DNA of 64,000 bases, from the NCBI RefSeq assembly GCF_009377175.1, contig NZ_VJZD01000020.1, forward strand, positions 1 to 64,000. The letters are read 5' to 3'. Below are positions 49,682 through 58,872 of this stretch, piece by piece. Numbering within the stretch: the stretch's first letter is position 1; each line of letters starts with the position of its first letter. Origin of the DNA: Streptomyces adustus. Lineage in GTDB: Bacteria > Actinomycetota > Actinomycetes > Streptomycetales > Streptomycetaceae. Under the pieces are notes generated by a model. It had not been told where the DNA came from, did not search any database, and worked only from the letters and a program-made list of their open reading frames with translations. Both the position numbers and the translations under genes were made by a program.

Positions 49682-50559
49682 GCGACATGGCCCTCCCGAT
49701 CGTCGTCGGTGTGGACGGCTCCGAACCCAGCCTGCGAGCCGTGGACTGGGCGGCCGACGAGGCCGCCCTGCGCGGAGTGCCGCTGCGGGTGGTGTACGCC
49801 TCCCTCTGGGAGCGCTACGAGGGCGCGTCCCTCGCGGACGACCTCGGCAAGCCGTCCGACCAGGTCATGGCCGAGGACATCGTGCGGACCGCCGCCCGGC
49901 GGGCTCAGCTGTGCCGGCCCGGCATCGAGGTCTCCACCGACGTGCTGCCGGAGGAACCCGAGTACGCCCTCGTCCGCGAGGGACGCCGGGCCCATGCCCT
50001 CGTGCTCGGCACCCGCGGCCGCAGCGGGCTCGTCGAGATGCTGCTCGGCTCGGTCAGCCTGGCCGTCGCCGCCCACTCCACCTGCCCGGTGATCGTGCTG
50101 GGCGGTGGCCAGGACAACCGACCGAGCGCCGGGGATCACGGCCGCGTCGTGGTGGGCGTCGGCGACAAGGGCACGGATTCGGCCGCCCTGAGCTTCGCGG
50201 CCGAGGAGGCGAGGCTGCGCCACGCGGCCCTGGACGCCGTACGGGCATGGCGGTGCCCGGCACACGAGAGCACCGACCACCCCCTGCTCGCCGGGGAACC
50301 CGCGCGACTGCACGAGCAGCACGCCTCCGAGGTGCTGGAGAAGGCACTGGAGCAGGTGCCGACCGACGTGGAGGTGAACCGCCGCACGGTGGAGGGCCCC
50401 GCCCGCAGGGTCCTCCTGGCCGCCTCGCACGAGGCCGACCTGCTGGTGGTCGGCGCCCGGCGCAATCCCGGGCACCTGGGTCTCCAGCTGGGACGCGTCG
50501 CCCACGGCGTGCTGCACCACGCCGCCTGCGCCGTCGCGGTCGTACCTGAGCGGACATGA
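49678..50559 (+). CDS. Universal stress protein, two UspA domains (2)
   Basis: The 293-residue protein starts VSDMALPIVVGVDGSEPSLR and has the loops VLGTRGRSGLVEMLLGSVSL and VVGARRNPGHLGLQLGRVAH. Translation is coupled to the ADH by overlapping stop and start; an ATG at 49687 is an alternative. Same proposed role as the other USPs. Confidence 0.9.
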   Translation: MSDMALPIVVGVDGSEPSLRAVDWAADEAALRGVPLRVVYASLWERYEGASLADDLGKPSDQVMAEDIVRTAARRAQLCRPGIEVSTDVLPEEPEYALVREGRRAHALVLGTRGRSGLVEMLLGSVSLAVAAHSTCPVIVLGGGQDNRPSAGDHGRVVVGVGDKGTDSAALSFAAEEARLRHAALDAVRAWRCPAHESTDHPLLAGEPARLHEQHASEVLEKALEQVPTDVEVNRRTVEGPARRVLLAASHEADLLVVGARRNPGHLGLQLGRVAHGVLHHAACAVAVVPERT

Positions 50560-50743
50560 GGGAAACGGTCGGCCGCCCGTTCGATCGCGCCGGCCGCGTC
50601 CCGACGCCCGAAGACCTTCGCCGACCCCCGAAGCCCTTCGCCCGGACCCCTCGTGCCGCCTCCATCGCACCATGAACTTCCCCGAGGCCGCCGACCGGAC
50701 CTGGGACGCCTGACCGCCGCTCACTTGCCGAAGGAGCACTGCC

Positions 50744-51757
50744 ATGACCGTTCGTGTCGGAATCAACGGCTTCGGCCGCATCGGCCGCACCTACCTGCGC
50801 GCCGCTCTCGACCGGGCCGAGCAAGGTACTCAGCACGTCGAGGTGGTCGCGATCAACGACATCACCTCACCCGCCACCCTGGCCCATCTGCTGGAGTACG
50901 ACTCGACGTTCGGCCGCATCGGGCGCGAGGTCCTCCACGACGACAGCTCGATCACCGTCGACGGACACCGCATCACCGTCACCGCCGAACGCGACCCGGC
51001 CGCCCTGCGATGGTCCGACCACGGCGCCGACATCGTCGTCGAGTCGACCGGGCGTTTCCGCGACCGCGACCTTGCGGCCCTGCACCTGAAGGGCGGAGCG
51101 CACACCGTGCTGCTGTCGGCACCCGGCAAGGGGGTGGACGCCACCATCGTGATGGGCGTCAACGACCGGACCTACGACCGGCACCGTGACCGCATCGTCT
51201 CCGCCGCCTCCTGCACCACGAACTGTGTCGCCCCGATGGTGAAGGTGCTCGACGACGCCTTCGGTGTCGAGCGCGGCGTCATGACGACCATCCACGGTTA
51301 CACCAACGACCAGTCCCTCCTGGACGGCCCCCACAAGGACCTGCGCCGGGCCCGCTCGGCCGCGCTCAGCATCATCCCCACCAGCACCGGAGCCGCCCGT
51401 GCGGTCGGCCTGGTGGTGCCGGAGCTGGCCGGGGCGCTGGACGGGATCGCGGTCCGGGTGCCCGTGGCGGACGGCTCGCTCACCGACCTCGCCGTCGTCC
51501 TCGCCCGGGAGGCGAGCGTGGAAGAGATCAACGCCGCGTTCGAGGTGGCCGCCGACGGCCCGCTCCACGGCATCCTGCGCGTCTCCAAGGCCCCGATCGT
51601 CTCCCGCGACGTCATCGGCGACCCCTCGTCCTGCGTCTTCGACCCCGCCCTGACCCAGGCCCACGGCACCCTGGCCAAGATCTTCGGCTGGTACGACAAC
51701 GAGTGGGGTTACACCAACCGTCTCCTGGATCTGACAGCGCTGGTGGCGGACGACTGA
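50744..51757 (+). CDS. gap: Type I glyceraldehyde-3-phosphate dehydrogenase
   Basis: The 337-residue enzyme has VGINGFGRIGRTYLRAAL at the N-terminus, the active-site SAASCTTNCVAP (Cys157) and IHGYTNDQ, and ends FGWYDNEWGYTNRLLD. It oxidises glyceraldehyde-3-phosphate with NAD(P) in glycolysis. Its place among stress genes suggests an extra isozyme for slow-growth or reducing conditions rather than the housekeeping copy. GAAGGAG precedes the ATG at 50744. No clear DevR-like box is seen before it. Confidence 0.94.
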   Translation: MTVRVGINGFGRIGRTYLRAALDRAEQGTQHVEVVAINDITSPATLAHLLEYDSTFGRIGREVLHDDSSITVDGHRITVTAERDPAALRWSDHGADIVVESTGRFRDRDLAALHLKGGAHTVLLSAPGKGVDATIVMGVNDRTYDRHRDRIVSAASCTTNCVAPMVKVLDDAFGVERGVMTTIHGYTNDQSLLDGPHKDLRRARSAALSIIPTSTGAARAVGLVVPELAGALDGIAVRVPVADGSLTDLAVVLAREASVEEINAAFEVAADGPLHGILRVSKAPIVSRDVIGDPSSCVFDPALTQAHGTLAKIFGWYDNEWGYTNRLLDLTALVADD

Positions 51758-51811
51758 CGCCTTCCGGCCGTACGCCTCCCGGTGGGGGCGGGGCCGGCCG
51801 GTGCCCCTGCG

Positions 51812-51826
51812 GGGCCGACCGGCCCA
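51812..51826. promoter_or_regulatory. DevR-box-like site 3
   Basis: GGGCCGACCGGCCCA, 83 bases before the GNAT fusion gene. Confidence 0.6.
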
Positions 51827-51908
51827 GGCACGACCCCGTACAGCCCATGGCCTCCTGGTGCGCTCCGCCGGACGATCGAAGTACCGAAAGCGATGGAGGA
51901 GATCTGTG

Positions 51909-54620
51909 ATGACGGACGACCTGCTCGACCGGCCCTCGGTCCACGCCCTGCTCTCGGACGGCACCACCGTGTGCATCCGGCCGGTACTGCCGGGTGACCG
52001 CGGACAACTCCACGGGTTCTACGAGGAGATGTCTCCCGAGAACCTCCGCCTGCGCTTCTTCGCGCCGAGCCAGCGTTGTGCCGCGATGGCCGCCGACCGG
52101 GCCTGCGCCCCGGCCCGCCCGGGCTACCGGGCTCTGCTGGCGGAGGTCGAGGGACGAGTGATCGGACTCGCCGAGTACGACACCGGCGGGGACGGCGAGC
52201 ACGGCGCGGACAAGCAGGGGGCGGAGATCTCCATCGCCGTCGCCGACGGCCTGCACCACCGGGGTGTGGGCACCCTCCTCGCCGAGCACCTGGTCTCGGC
52301 GGCGCGGGCGGCGGGCATCACCACGTTCACCGCCGACGCGCTCAGCGAGAACCACGAGGTGCTCCGGCTCTTCGCCGATCTCGGCCTGCGCTCCAGCCGC
52401 CACTTCGAGGGACCGGAGGTGCGCTGCACCATCCACCTCGACCAGGACGAAACCTACCTGTCGGCCGTCGAGGCCCGGGGCCGCGCCGCCGACGTGGCCA
52501 GCCTGCTGCCGCTGCTGCGGCCGTCCTGCGTCGCCGTGGCCGGGGCGGGACGCACCCCCGGATCGGTGGGCCGGGCCGTGCTGCACCATCTGCGCACGGG
52601 CGGCTTCACCGGTCTCCTGTTCGCGGTGAACCCGAAGGTCTCCTCCGTGCTCGGCGTGCCGTGCCACCCTTCTGTGGCGGCGCTGCCGAAGACGCCCGAT
52701 CTGGTGATCGTGGCCGTTCCGGCCGGCGCGGTACCGACCGTCGCCGAGGAGTGCGGCAGGGCCGGGGTACGCGCCCTCGTCGTAGTCACCGCCGGCCTCG
52801 ATCACACCCAGGCCGAGACCCTGTTGTCCGCCTGCCGCACATACGGCATGCGCCTCGTCGGACCCAACTGCCTCGGCATCTGCCACACCGACGCAGGGCT
52901 GAACCTCGACGCGACCTTCGCCGCCGGGCATCCCAGTCCCGGGACGGCCGGGGTGGCCGTGCAGTCCGGCGGGATCGGTATCGCGCTGCTCGACGGACTG
53001 TCCCGGCTGGGTATCGGAGTGTCGTCCTTCGTCTCGCTCGGTGACAAGTACGACGTCAGCGGCAACGACCTGCTCCAGTGGTGGGAGGGCGACGGCCGCA
53101 CCAATCTGGCCCTGCTGCACCTGGAGTCCTTCGGCAACCCACGCGCCTTCTCCCGCACCGCCCGCCGGGTCACGCGCCGAATCCCCGTGCTCACGGTCGA
53201 CGCCGGCCGTACCGACGCGGGCCGCAAGGCCGCGGCCTCCCACACCGCAGCCGCCGCCACCCGCACCATGACACGAGGCGCGCTGTTCACCCAGGCCGGC
53301 ATCACCGCGACCCGCTCGGTCGGCGAACTCCTCGAAACAGCAGCCCTCTTCCACGCCCAGCCGCCGCCGGAGGGCAGCCGCGTCGCGATCGTCACCAACG
53401 CGGGCGGCGCTGGCGTGCTCACCGCCGACGCCTGCGCGGAGGCGGGCCTCGCCCTTCCCCCGCTCACTCCCGCGATGGCCGACGAACTGCTCGCGGTGCT
53501 GCCGGACGGCGCGGCCGTCGGAAACCCCGTCGACGCCACCGCCGCGGTCTCCGAGGAGCAGCTCACCGAATGCGTGGACCGCCTCACCCGGTACCCCGGC
53601 ATCGACGCGGTGATCGTGGCCCTCGTGCCCACGGCGGTCGCCGCGGCCACCGGTGACGACCTGGTACGGGCCGTCACCGCGGCCCCCGGCCGCCGGGCGC
53701 GGCCCGTGATCGCCGTACGCCTGGAGCAGGATCAGTCGGTGCGGCTGCTGCCCGCCGCCGACGGCGGCACGATCCCCTCCTACGCCGAACCCCAGGCCGC
53801 GGCTCGCGCGCTGGCCCACGCCGCCGGACGCGCCGCCTGGCTCGCCCGGCCCGCCGGTGCCGTCCCCGAACTCGATCACGTCGAGCCCGAGCGGGCCCGC
53901 ACGGTCGTCGAGGACTACCTGGCACGGGAGCCCGACGGCGGCTGGCTCGACCCGCGCACCTGCGCCGACCTGCTGGCCTCCTACGGCATCCCACAGATTT
54001 CGTGGGCCTGGGCCGAGAGCGAGGACGAGGCCGTGCGCGCCGCCGCCCGGCTGCGCGGCTTCGACGGCCGCGTGGTGATGAAGGCCCACTGGCCCGGCCT
54101 CCTGCACAAGTCCGAGCAGCGCGCCGTCCACCTCGACCTGCGCGGAGACTCCCAGATCCGGGCCGCCTTCCGCGACCTGGAGACCCGCTTCGCCGGGCTC
54201 ATGACCGGTGTGGTCCTGCAACCCCTCGCCGCCCGCGGCACCGAACTCCTCGCGGGCGTCGTCCAGGACGAGGTCTTCGGCCCGCTCGTCCTGTTCGGGC
54301 TCGGTGGTACCGCGACCGAGGTCCTCGCCGACCACGCGGCCCGCCTCGCCCCCCTCACCGACCGCGACGTCCACGAACTGATCACCTCGCCGCGGTGCGC
54401 CCCGCTCCTGCTGGGCGCGAACGGAAACACCCCCGTCGACCTGGGGGAACTGGAGCAGTTGCTGCTGCGACTGTCCCGGATGGCGGCCGACCTGCCGCAG
54501 CTCGCCGAGGCCGACTTCAACCCCGTCCTGGCGACACCGGGCGGCGTCACCGTGCTCGACGCACGGATACGTCTGCTGCCGCGCCGCCCCCAGGACCCCT
54601 ATCTGCGCCGACTGCGCTGA
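51909..54620 (+). CDS. GNAT acetyltransferase fused to NDP-forming acyl-CoA synthetase (PatA-like)
   Basis: The 903-residue protein starts with a GNAT domain (about 15-190: IRPVLPGDRGQLHGFYEEMS, ISIAVADGLHHRGVGTLLAE, ENHEVLRLFADLGLRSSRHF). A CoA-binding domain (205-330), a succinyl-CoA-ligase-like domain (335-480: VGPNCLGICHTDAGLNLDAT), and an ATP-grasp region (from about 660: LLASYGIPQISWAWAESEDE, VVMKAHWPGLLHKSEQRAVH, GLGGTATEVLADHAARLAPL) follow. This is the arrangement of protein lysine acetyltransferases that inactivate acetyl-CoA synthetase; the GNAT-first order is the one I recall for Streptomyces PatA. It would link acyl-CoA levels to enzyme activity. ATG at 51909 after GGAGGA. Confidence 0.88.
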   Translation: MTDDLLDRPSVHALLSDGTTVCIRPVLPGDRGQLHGFYEEMSPENLRLRFFAPSQRCAAMAADRACAPARPGYRALLAEVEGRVIGLAEYDTGGDGEHGADKQGAEISIAVADGLHHRGVGTLLAEHLVSAARAAGITTFTADALSENHEVLRLFADLGLRSSRHFEGPEVRCTIHLDQDETYLSAVEARGRAADVASLLPLLRPSCVAVAGAGRTPGSVGRAVLHHLRTGGFTGLLFAVNPKVSSVLGVPCHPSVAALPKTPDLVIVAVPAGAVPTVAEECGRAGVRALVVVTAGLDHTQAETLLSACRTYGMRLVGPNCLGICHTDAGLNLDATFAAGHPSPGTAGVAVQSGGIGIALLDGLSRLGIGVSSFVSLGDKYDVSGNDLLQWWEGDGRTNLALLHLESFGNPRAFSRTARRVTRRIPVLTVDAGRTDAGRKAAASHTAAAATRTMTRGALFTQAGITATRSVGELLETAALFHAQPPPEGSRVAIVTNAGGAGVLTADACAEAGLALPPLTPAMADELLAVLPDGAAVGNPVDATAAVSEEQLTECVDRLTRYPGIDAVIVALVPTAVAAATGDDLVRAVTAAPGRRARPVIAVRLEQDQSVRLLPAADGGTIPSYAEPQAAARALAHAAGRAAWLARPAGAVPELDHVEPERARTVVEDYLAREPDGGWLDPRTCADLLASYGIPQISWAWAESEDEAVRAAARLRGFDGRVVMKAHWPGLLHKSEQRAVHLDLRGDSQIRAAFRDLETRFAGLMTGVVLQPLAARGTELLAGVVQDEVFGPLVLFGLGGTATEVLADHAARLAPLTDRDVHELITSPRCAPLLLGANGNTPVDLGELEQLLLRLSRMAADLPQLAEADFNPVLATPGGVTVLDARIRLLPRRPQDPYLRRLR

Positions 54621-54632
54621 GGAGGAACGGCC

Positions 54633-55370
54633 ATGAGGCACAACAAGGTCGGCTCCGTGATGACCACGGACGTCGTCCGCGCCGAGTACGGCACACCGTT
54701 CAAGGAGGTCGCCCGGCTGCTCGAGACCCACCGGATCAGTGGACTGCCGGTCGTGGACGAGGACGACAAGGTCATCGGTGTTCTGTCCGAGACGGACCTG
54801 ATGATGCGCCAGGCGACCGCTGCCGAGCCCTACGAGCCCAAGCACCGCGCGAGGCTCACCGAGCTGACGCCCGGTGCCAAGCGCCAGGCCGCCAAGGGCA
54901 GCGCCCGCACCGCGGGCCAGCTGATGACGGCACCGCCTGTCACCGTGCACGCGGACGACAGCATCGTGCAGGCCGCCCGCACCATGGCCCAGAAGCACGT
55001 CGAACGGCTCCCCGTCCTCGACGAGGAGGACCGGCTCGTCGGGATCGTCACCCGTCGCGACCTCCTCCAGGTCTTCCTGCGGGCCGACCAGGAGATCCGC
55101 GACGAGGTGATCGAGGAAGTCCTGGTACGTGCCCTCTGGCTGGCGCCGCGCAGCGTCGAGGTCGCCGTGACGGAGGGCGTGGTCACCCTCACGGGGCACA
55201 TGGAACGCAAGAGCGAGACCGAGATCGCCGTGTCCATGACCCGCCGGATCGACGGCGTGGTCGACGTGGTGGACGGACTCACCTACCGACTCGATGACGC
55301 ACACCTGAGGACCGGCGCACAGGACGGGGCGATGCACGGCGTTGCCGACGACTGGCTGCGCCGCTTGTGA
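54633..55370 (+). CDS. CBS-pair and BON domain protein
   Basis: The 245-residue protein has two CBS domains (VGSVMTTDVVRAEYGTPFKE, RISGLPVVDEDDKVIGVLSE; AGQLMTAPPVTVHADDSIVQ, VERLPVLDEEDRLVGIVTRR) and a C-terminal BON domain (SVEVAVTEGVVTLTGHMERK). CBS pairs bind adenosine nucleotides; BON domains bind membranes or phospholipid. It follows the GNAT fusion by 12 bases and probably shares its transcript. GAGGAGGAA precedes the ATG. Confidence 0.92.
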   Translation: MRHNKVGSVMTTDVVRAEYGTPFKEVARLLETHRISGLPVVDEDDKVIGVLSETDLMMRQATAAEPYEPKHRARLTELTPGAKRQAAKGSARTAGQLMTAPPVTVHADDSIVQAARTMAQKHVERLPVLDEEDRLVGIVTRRDLLQVFLRADQEIRDEVIEEVLVRALWLAPRSVEVAVTEGVVTLTGHMERKSETEIAVSMTRRIDGVVDVVDGLTYRLDDAHLRTGAQDGAMHGVADDWLRRL

Positions 55371-55409
55371 AGGGAGGGGACCACCACGACCGGCGCCACG
55401 GCCGGCACC

Positions 55410-55680
55410 GTGTCGGTCACCCACAAAACGACGAACGGCTCCACTGCGCAGATCGCCGAAGCCGTCGCCGACTACCTGCGCAGGGACGGGCTGAACGTCG
55501 AGGAAGGCGGCAAGCAGTGGGCGGCCTGCACGGTCCTCCGCTCCGGAAAGGGAGGCGAGTTCGGCGACTTCGGTGCGGTCGAGAAATGGGCCAAGGACGC
55601 CGCCGACGCACCGACGCACGGCGAGGAGGGATACGGCAGGGCTCCAGGCCGATGTCTGGCCCGTAGCCCCGGATCCGGCG
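55410..55680 (+). pseudogene. Flavodoxin-domain protein with internal deletion
   Basis: The frame starts VSVTHKTTNGSTAQIAEAVA, a flavodoxin FMN phosphate loop (T-x-x-G-S-T-x-x-I), runs to DGLNVE, and then jumps in frame to EEGGKQWAACTVLRSGKGGE and FGDFGAVEKWAKDAADA, which is the end of the same family. About 90 central residues with the FMN-isoalloxazine loops are gone. No stop follows at the expected place. It cannot bind FMN normally. Confidence 0.75.
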
Positions 55681-55685
55681 TGCTG

Positions 55686-55949
55686 TCAGCCGGTCTTGTG
55701 ACCCCAGTCGGGTCCCACCCGGTCCCATTCGCTGCCCCATCCGTCGATGCGGCGTCGGTCGAGCCGACAGTGGACGACCGCTCCGCCACCGAACACCAGG
55801 CCGGCGAGGGTGGCGGCCGCCGCCGTGCCCAGGGCGCCGGACTCGATGGCCGCCTCCGTGGAACTCGGCGGCGCGGCGGTGAGGCGGCCCCGGCCGTCCT
55901 CCCAGACCGGGTGGGCCCCGGCGCGTCCGTCGGGCGCCGCGTCCACCAC
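55686..55949 (-). pseudogene. Rv1733c-like membrane protein, C-terminal remnant
   Basis: The last 85 codons (VWEDGRGRLTAAPPSSTEAA, TLAGLVFGGGAVVHCRLDRR and GSEWDRVGPDWGHKTG) match the C-terminus of the intact gene at 60090-60671 almost residue for residue. The N-terminal half with the first membrane segment is missing. A paralog or a moved duplicate. Confidence 0.75.
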
Positions 55950-55980
55950 ACCTCACTTCGGGGAAAGGACAGGCACAGCC

Positions 55981-56811
55981 ATGACTTCGCATCACGTGGT
56001 CGTCGGAGTCGACGGCTCGCTCGTTTCCGTCAGAGCGTCGGACTGGGCCGCGGCCGAGGCCGTGCGGCACGGCACCTCCCTGCGCGTGCTGTACGCGGTC
56101 CCCGACCGCGACGAGGCCGCACCGGTCCTGGGCTCCGCTGTGGCGCGCATCCGTGCGCGGCATCCGGAACTGCGGGTGGAGACCGTCGTGGCTCAGGGCG
56201 GTGCGGTGCGCGCATTGGCGCGCGAGAGCGCCGACGCGGACCTCGTCGTCGTGGGAACCCGTGGCCTGGGGGCGTGGACAGGAGCGGCATTCGGTTCGGT
56301 GAGTCCGAGGCTGGCCGCGCTCGCGCGGGGGCCGCTCCTGGTTGTCCGTGGGGACCGTCCGCGGGACGACGGCGGCGATGTGCTGCTCGGCCTGGCGGAC
56401 GGCACGGACGCCCAAGTGGCGGAGTACGCCTTCCGGGAGGCCCAGCGGCGCGGGGCGGGGCTGCGTGTCCTGCGCTGTCCGAGTCGACGGCGCCTCACTC
56501 CCGAACTGCCCTCCCCGGTGCCGGCGAGCCGTTCGGGCCGGGAACGGTCGGCCAGGCAGGACCGATCGGAGGAGGCCTTTCCGCGTTCCGCCCTCACCCT
56601 TCTGCAGGACCGGCATCCCGGCGTCAGGGTGGAGACCCGCACGGTTCGCGCCGCTCCCGCGGACGAACTGTCGGCGGCGACCCGGGAGGCCGCGGTCGTC
56701 GTCATCGGTGCCCACCGCCGTACGGGCGTGCTCGGCCTTCGGACGGGCCCGGTCGTCCGCACACTGCTGCACCGGGCGCACTGCCCGGTGCTCGTGGTGC
56801 CCCACGGATGA
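55981..56811 (+). CDS. Universal stress protein, two UspA domains (3)
   Basis: The 276-residue protein starts MTSHHVVVGVDGSLVSVRAS and has the loops VVGTRGLGAWTGAAFGSVSP and VIGAHRRTGVLGLRTGPVVR. The second domain has a long, Arg/Ser-rich insertion (LPSPVPASRSGRERSARQDR) where the others have a short linker. GGGAAAGGA precedes the ATG. Confidence 0.88.
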   Translation: MTSHHVVVGVDGSLVSVRASDWAAAEAVRHGTSLRVLYAVPDRDEAAPVLGSAVARIRARHPELRVETVVAQGGAVRALARESADADLVVVGTRGLGAWTGAAFGSVSPRLAALARGPLLVVRGDRPRDDGGDVLLGLADGTDAQVAEYAFREAQRRGAGLRVLRCPSRRRLTPELPSPVPASRSGRERSARQDRSEEAFPRSALTLLQDRHPGVRVETRTVRAAPADELSAATREAAVVVIGAHRRTGVLGLRTGPVVRTLLHRAHCPVLVVPHG

Positions 56812-56999
56812 CCTGCCTGCCGCCGTCCCGTCGCCCGACGTGCCCGGGCCGCCCCGGCAATCGCCCTACGGCAGTGCGCCGTCCGCCCAGGAGACGGTTG
56901 CCCCGGCACCGGTCGCCACCGCGGCCGGGCGGCGGCCGCCAGCACACGAGGGTCGTGGTGGCCCTTGTAGACCTGCGCTGGCCGCTTCTCCAGCCTCAG

Positions 57000-57168
57000 G
57001 AGCTGCGCCACGGCCGTCCAGGCGGTGCGTAGGTCGCGTCGGGTGGCGATGCCGATGAGCCGGTCCTCCTCGTCCACGACCGGCAGTCGCTCGACGCCGT
57101 GCCGTTCCATCACGCGCGCAGCGTCCGCGATGCGCTGTTCCGGGTGCCCGGTGATCGCGGGCGTCGAC
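57000..57168 (-). pseudogene. CBS-domain remnant
   Basis: Read leftwards from the ATG at 57168: MSTPAITGHPEQRIADAARV, MERHGVERLPVVDEEDRLIG and IATRRDLRTAW. This is one CBS domain very like the second one at 54633-55370. The partner domain and the stop codon are missing and the frame runs on antisense to the USP gene. The other half of the 600-base gap between USP genes holds DevR-like site 4. Confidence 0.65.
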
Positions 57169-57356
57169 ATCGGCTCCTTTGCCGCGGAGGCGCGTGCGAC
57201 GGCATCCGCGCGGCGCGCGGAGCGGTCCGGTCGGGCATCCGGAACCGTCGTGCCCGGCCGTCCGAGGGCCGGGCCAGGCCACCTGGCGGCGTGTCCACGG
57301 CCCACGATGCTGGGTGCGACATCGTGCCGCCGGCCCGGGCCGAGCGGCTCCTGACG

Positions 57357-57371
57357 GGGACCTCTGGCCCC
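57357..57371. promoter_or_regulatory. DevR-box-like site 4
   Basis: GGGACCTCTGGCCCC, 59 bases before the fourth USP start codon; 13 of 15 bases match site 2. Confidence 0.65.
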
Positions 57372-57429
57372 TCCTGCCGCGTGCCTCGGGCTCGCAGACT
57401 GACAGCGCATCCCTGAAGGAGGTCCGCAC

Positions 57430-58344
57430 ATGCTTCCCATCACCGTCGGTCTCGACGGCTCGCGAGAAGGCCTTGCCGCCGCATTCTGGGCCGCTCGCGA
57501 AGCGGCACAGAGAGAGATGACTCTGCGTCTGCTGAACGCCGGCGACTCGCGGGGCCCGCAGTACGTGTCCTTCGCGGGGATTCCGCCATGCGGCGTGGTC
57601 GACGCGCAGGGCGAATGGGGCGGCCGTCTGCTGCGCGAGGCGGAGCGTCGGCTCGCGGAACGCCACCCCGGTCTGCGGATCACCACCCACCAGGTCCGAG
57701 AACCGGCGGTTCCGGCCCTGCTGACCGCCGCGCAGGACAGCGAACTGCTCGTCCTGGGATCCCGGCGGCTCGGTACGGTGACGGGATTTTTGGTCGGTTC
57801 CGTCGCCCTCGCCGTGGTGGCGCGTACGGAACGGCCCGTCGTCCTCGTGCGGGCCGGTGAGCAGGCGGAGGACGAACATCGGCCGGACGCGACAGGCGCA
57901 GAGGCGACCACCACTCCGTACCGCGACGTCGTACTGGGGCTGGAGCTGCACAGCACGGCGGACGCCGTCGTCGAGTTCGCGTTCGAGGCCGCCCGGCGAC
58001 GCGCGGCGGGCCTGCGGGTGGTCCACGGCTGGAACCCCGCGGCCGTCCACGGAAACGGCGTCGTCCTGGATCCGGGACTCGACGCCGAACTGGCGGAGGA
58101 GGCACGGCACGGGCTCAGTGACGTCCTGCGACCGTGGAAGGACAAGTTCCCCGGGGTTCAGGTGCGGGAGCAGGCCGTCATCGGCGGCGTCGGCCGTCAT
58201 CTCGTGCACGCATCGCGGGACGCGTCGCTGCTCGTCGTCGGTCGCAAGCAGCGCCAGGCGCCGGTCGGCGGCCGTATCGGCCCGGTGACCCACGCGGTGC
58301 TGCAGCACGCCTGGGCACCGGTGGCGGTGGTGCCGCACGACTGA
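57430..58344 (+). CDS. Universal stress protein, two UspA domains (4)
   Basis: The 304-residue protein starts MLPITVGLDGSREGLAAAFW and has the ATP loops VLGSRRLGTVTGFLVGSVAL and VVGRKQRQAPVGGRIGPVTH. It is closest to USP 1 in layout, with the shared VVHGWNP segment in the second domain. GAAGGAGG precedes the ATG. Confidence 0.9.
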   Translation: MLPITVGLDGSREGLAAAFWAAREAAQREMTLRLLNAGDSRGPQYVSFAGIPPCGVVDAQGEWGGRLLREAERRLAERHPGLRITTHQVREPAVPALLTAAQDSELLVLGSRRLGTVTGFLVGSVALAVVARTERPVVLVRAGEQAEDEHRPDATGAEATTTPYRDVVLGLELHSTADAVVEFAFEAARRRAAGLRVVHGWNPAAVHGNGVVLDPGLDAELAEEARHGLSDVLRPWKDKFPGVQVREQAVIGGVGRHLVHASRDASLLVVGRKQRQAPVGGRIGPVTHAVLQHAWAPVAVVPHD

Positions 58345-58379
58345 CGGCGCCGGTGGCCACGGCGGGCGGCGGGAACAGA

Positions 58380-58640
58380 CGGTCGACGACCCCGCGCCGT
58401 ACCTGCGCGGTGAGGTCCTCGCCGTCCCGCGGGAACACCTCGAGCAGATCCCAGCGGCTGACGACACCCTCCGGGCCGCCCTCGCCTTCGAGCATGCGCA
58501 CCGCGCTGACGTCCCACGGTTGCATGAGGCGGACGATGTCCTTGGACAGGGTGTCGCGGCCGACGGCGCCGCCGCGTCTCCTGACGTCGCGCGGCTTCGA
58601 TCCCACGGCGGCGAACGTACGTGCGGCTCCGTCAGGAGCG
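58380..58640 (-). pseudogene. CBS-domain protein remnant
   Basis: One frame reads GRDTLSKDIVRLMQPWDVSA, VRMLEGEGGPEGVVSRWDLL and DLTAQVRRGVVDRLFPPPA, typical of a CBS/BON stress protein of this island (KDIVRLMxxWDVSAVPVLEG). The start, most of the second CBS and the stop are lost. Confidence 0.5.
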
Positions 58641-58770
58641 CGCTGGAGGTGACGGTGCCGCCGTGGGACCGCTCGCCGATCGACATCCGGCTGCGGGACC
58701 GGCGGTCCGCGTGCGGCCGGGGGAGAGCTGTCGGCTCCCGCTCGCGGACCGACGGGAACGCCGGGGAGAA

Positions 58771-58785
58771 GGGCCGGACGGCCCC
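58771..58785. promoter_or_regulatory. DevR-box-like site 5
   Basis: GGGCCGGACGGCCCC, 88 bases before the fifth USP start codon. Confidence 0.65.
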
Positions 58786-58872
58786 CGGAGGGGACTGAGC
58801 AGCCTCTCCCCCCTGGTGGGCGGCGGCGCGACGCTGGTACCGGACGACAGACCGAGCGCTGGAGGTGCCGAC

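Noticed and set aside
51612..55619. Leftward frame of 1335 codons
   Set aside because: Shadow of the GNAT fusion and CBS genes; Gly/Val/Arg-rich without motifs.
55905..55921. Possible eighth DevR-like box before USP 3
   Set aside because: The match needs an extra base in the centre and lies within the Rv1733c-like remnant; too weak.
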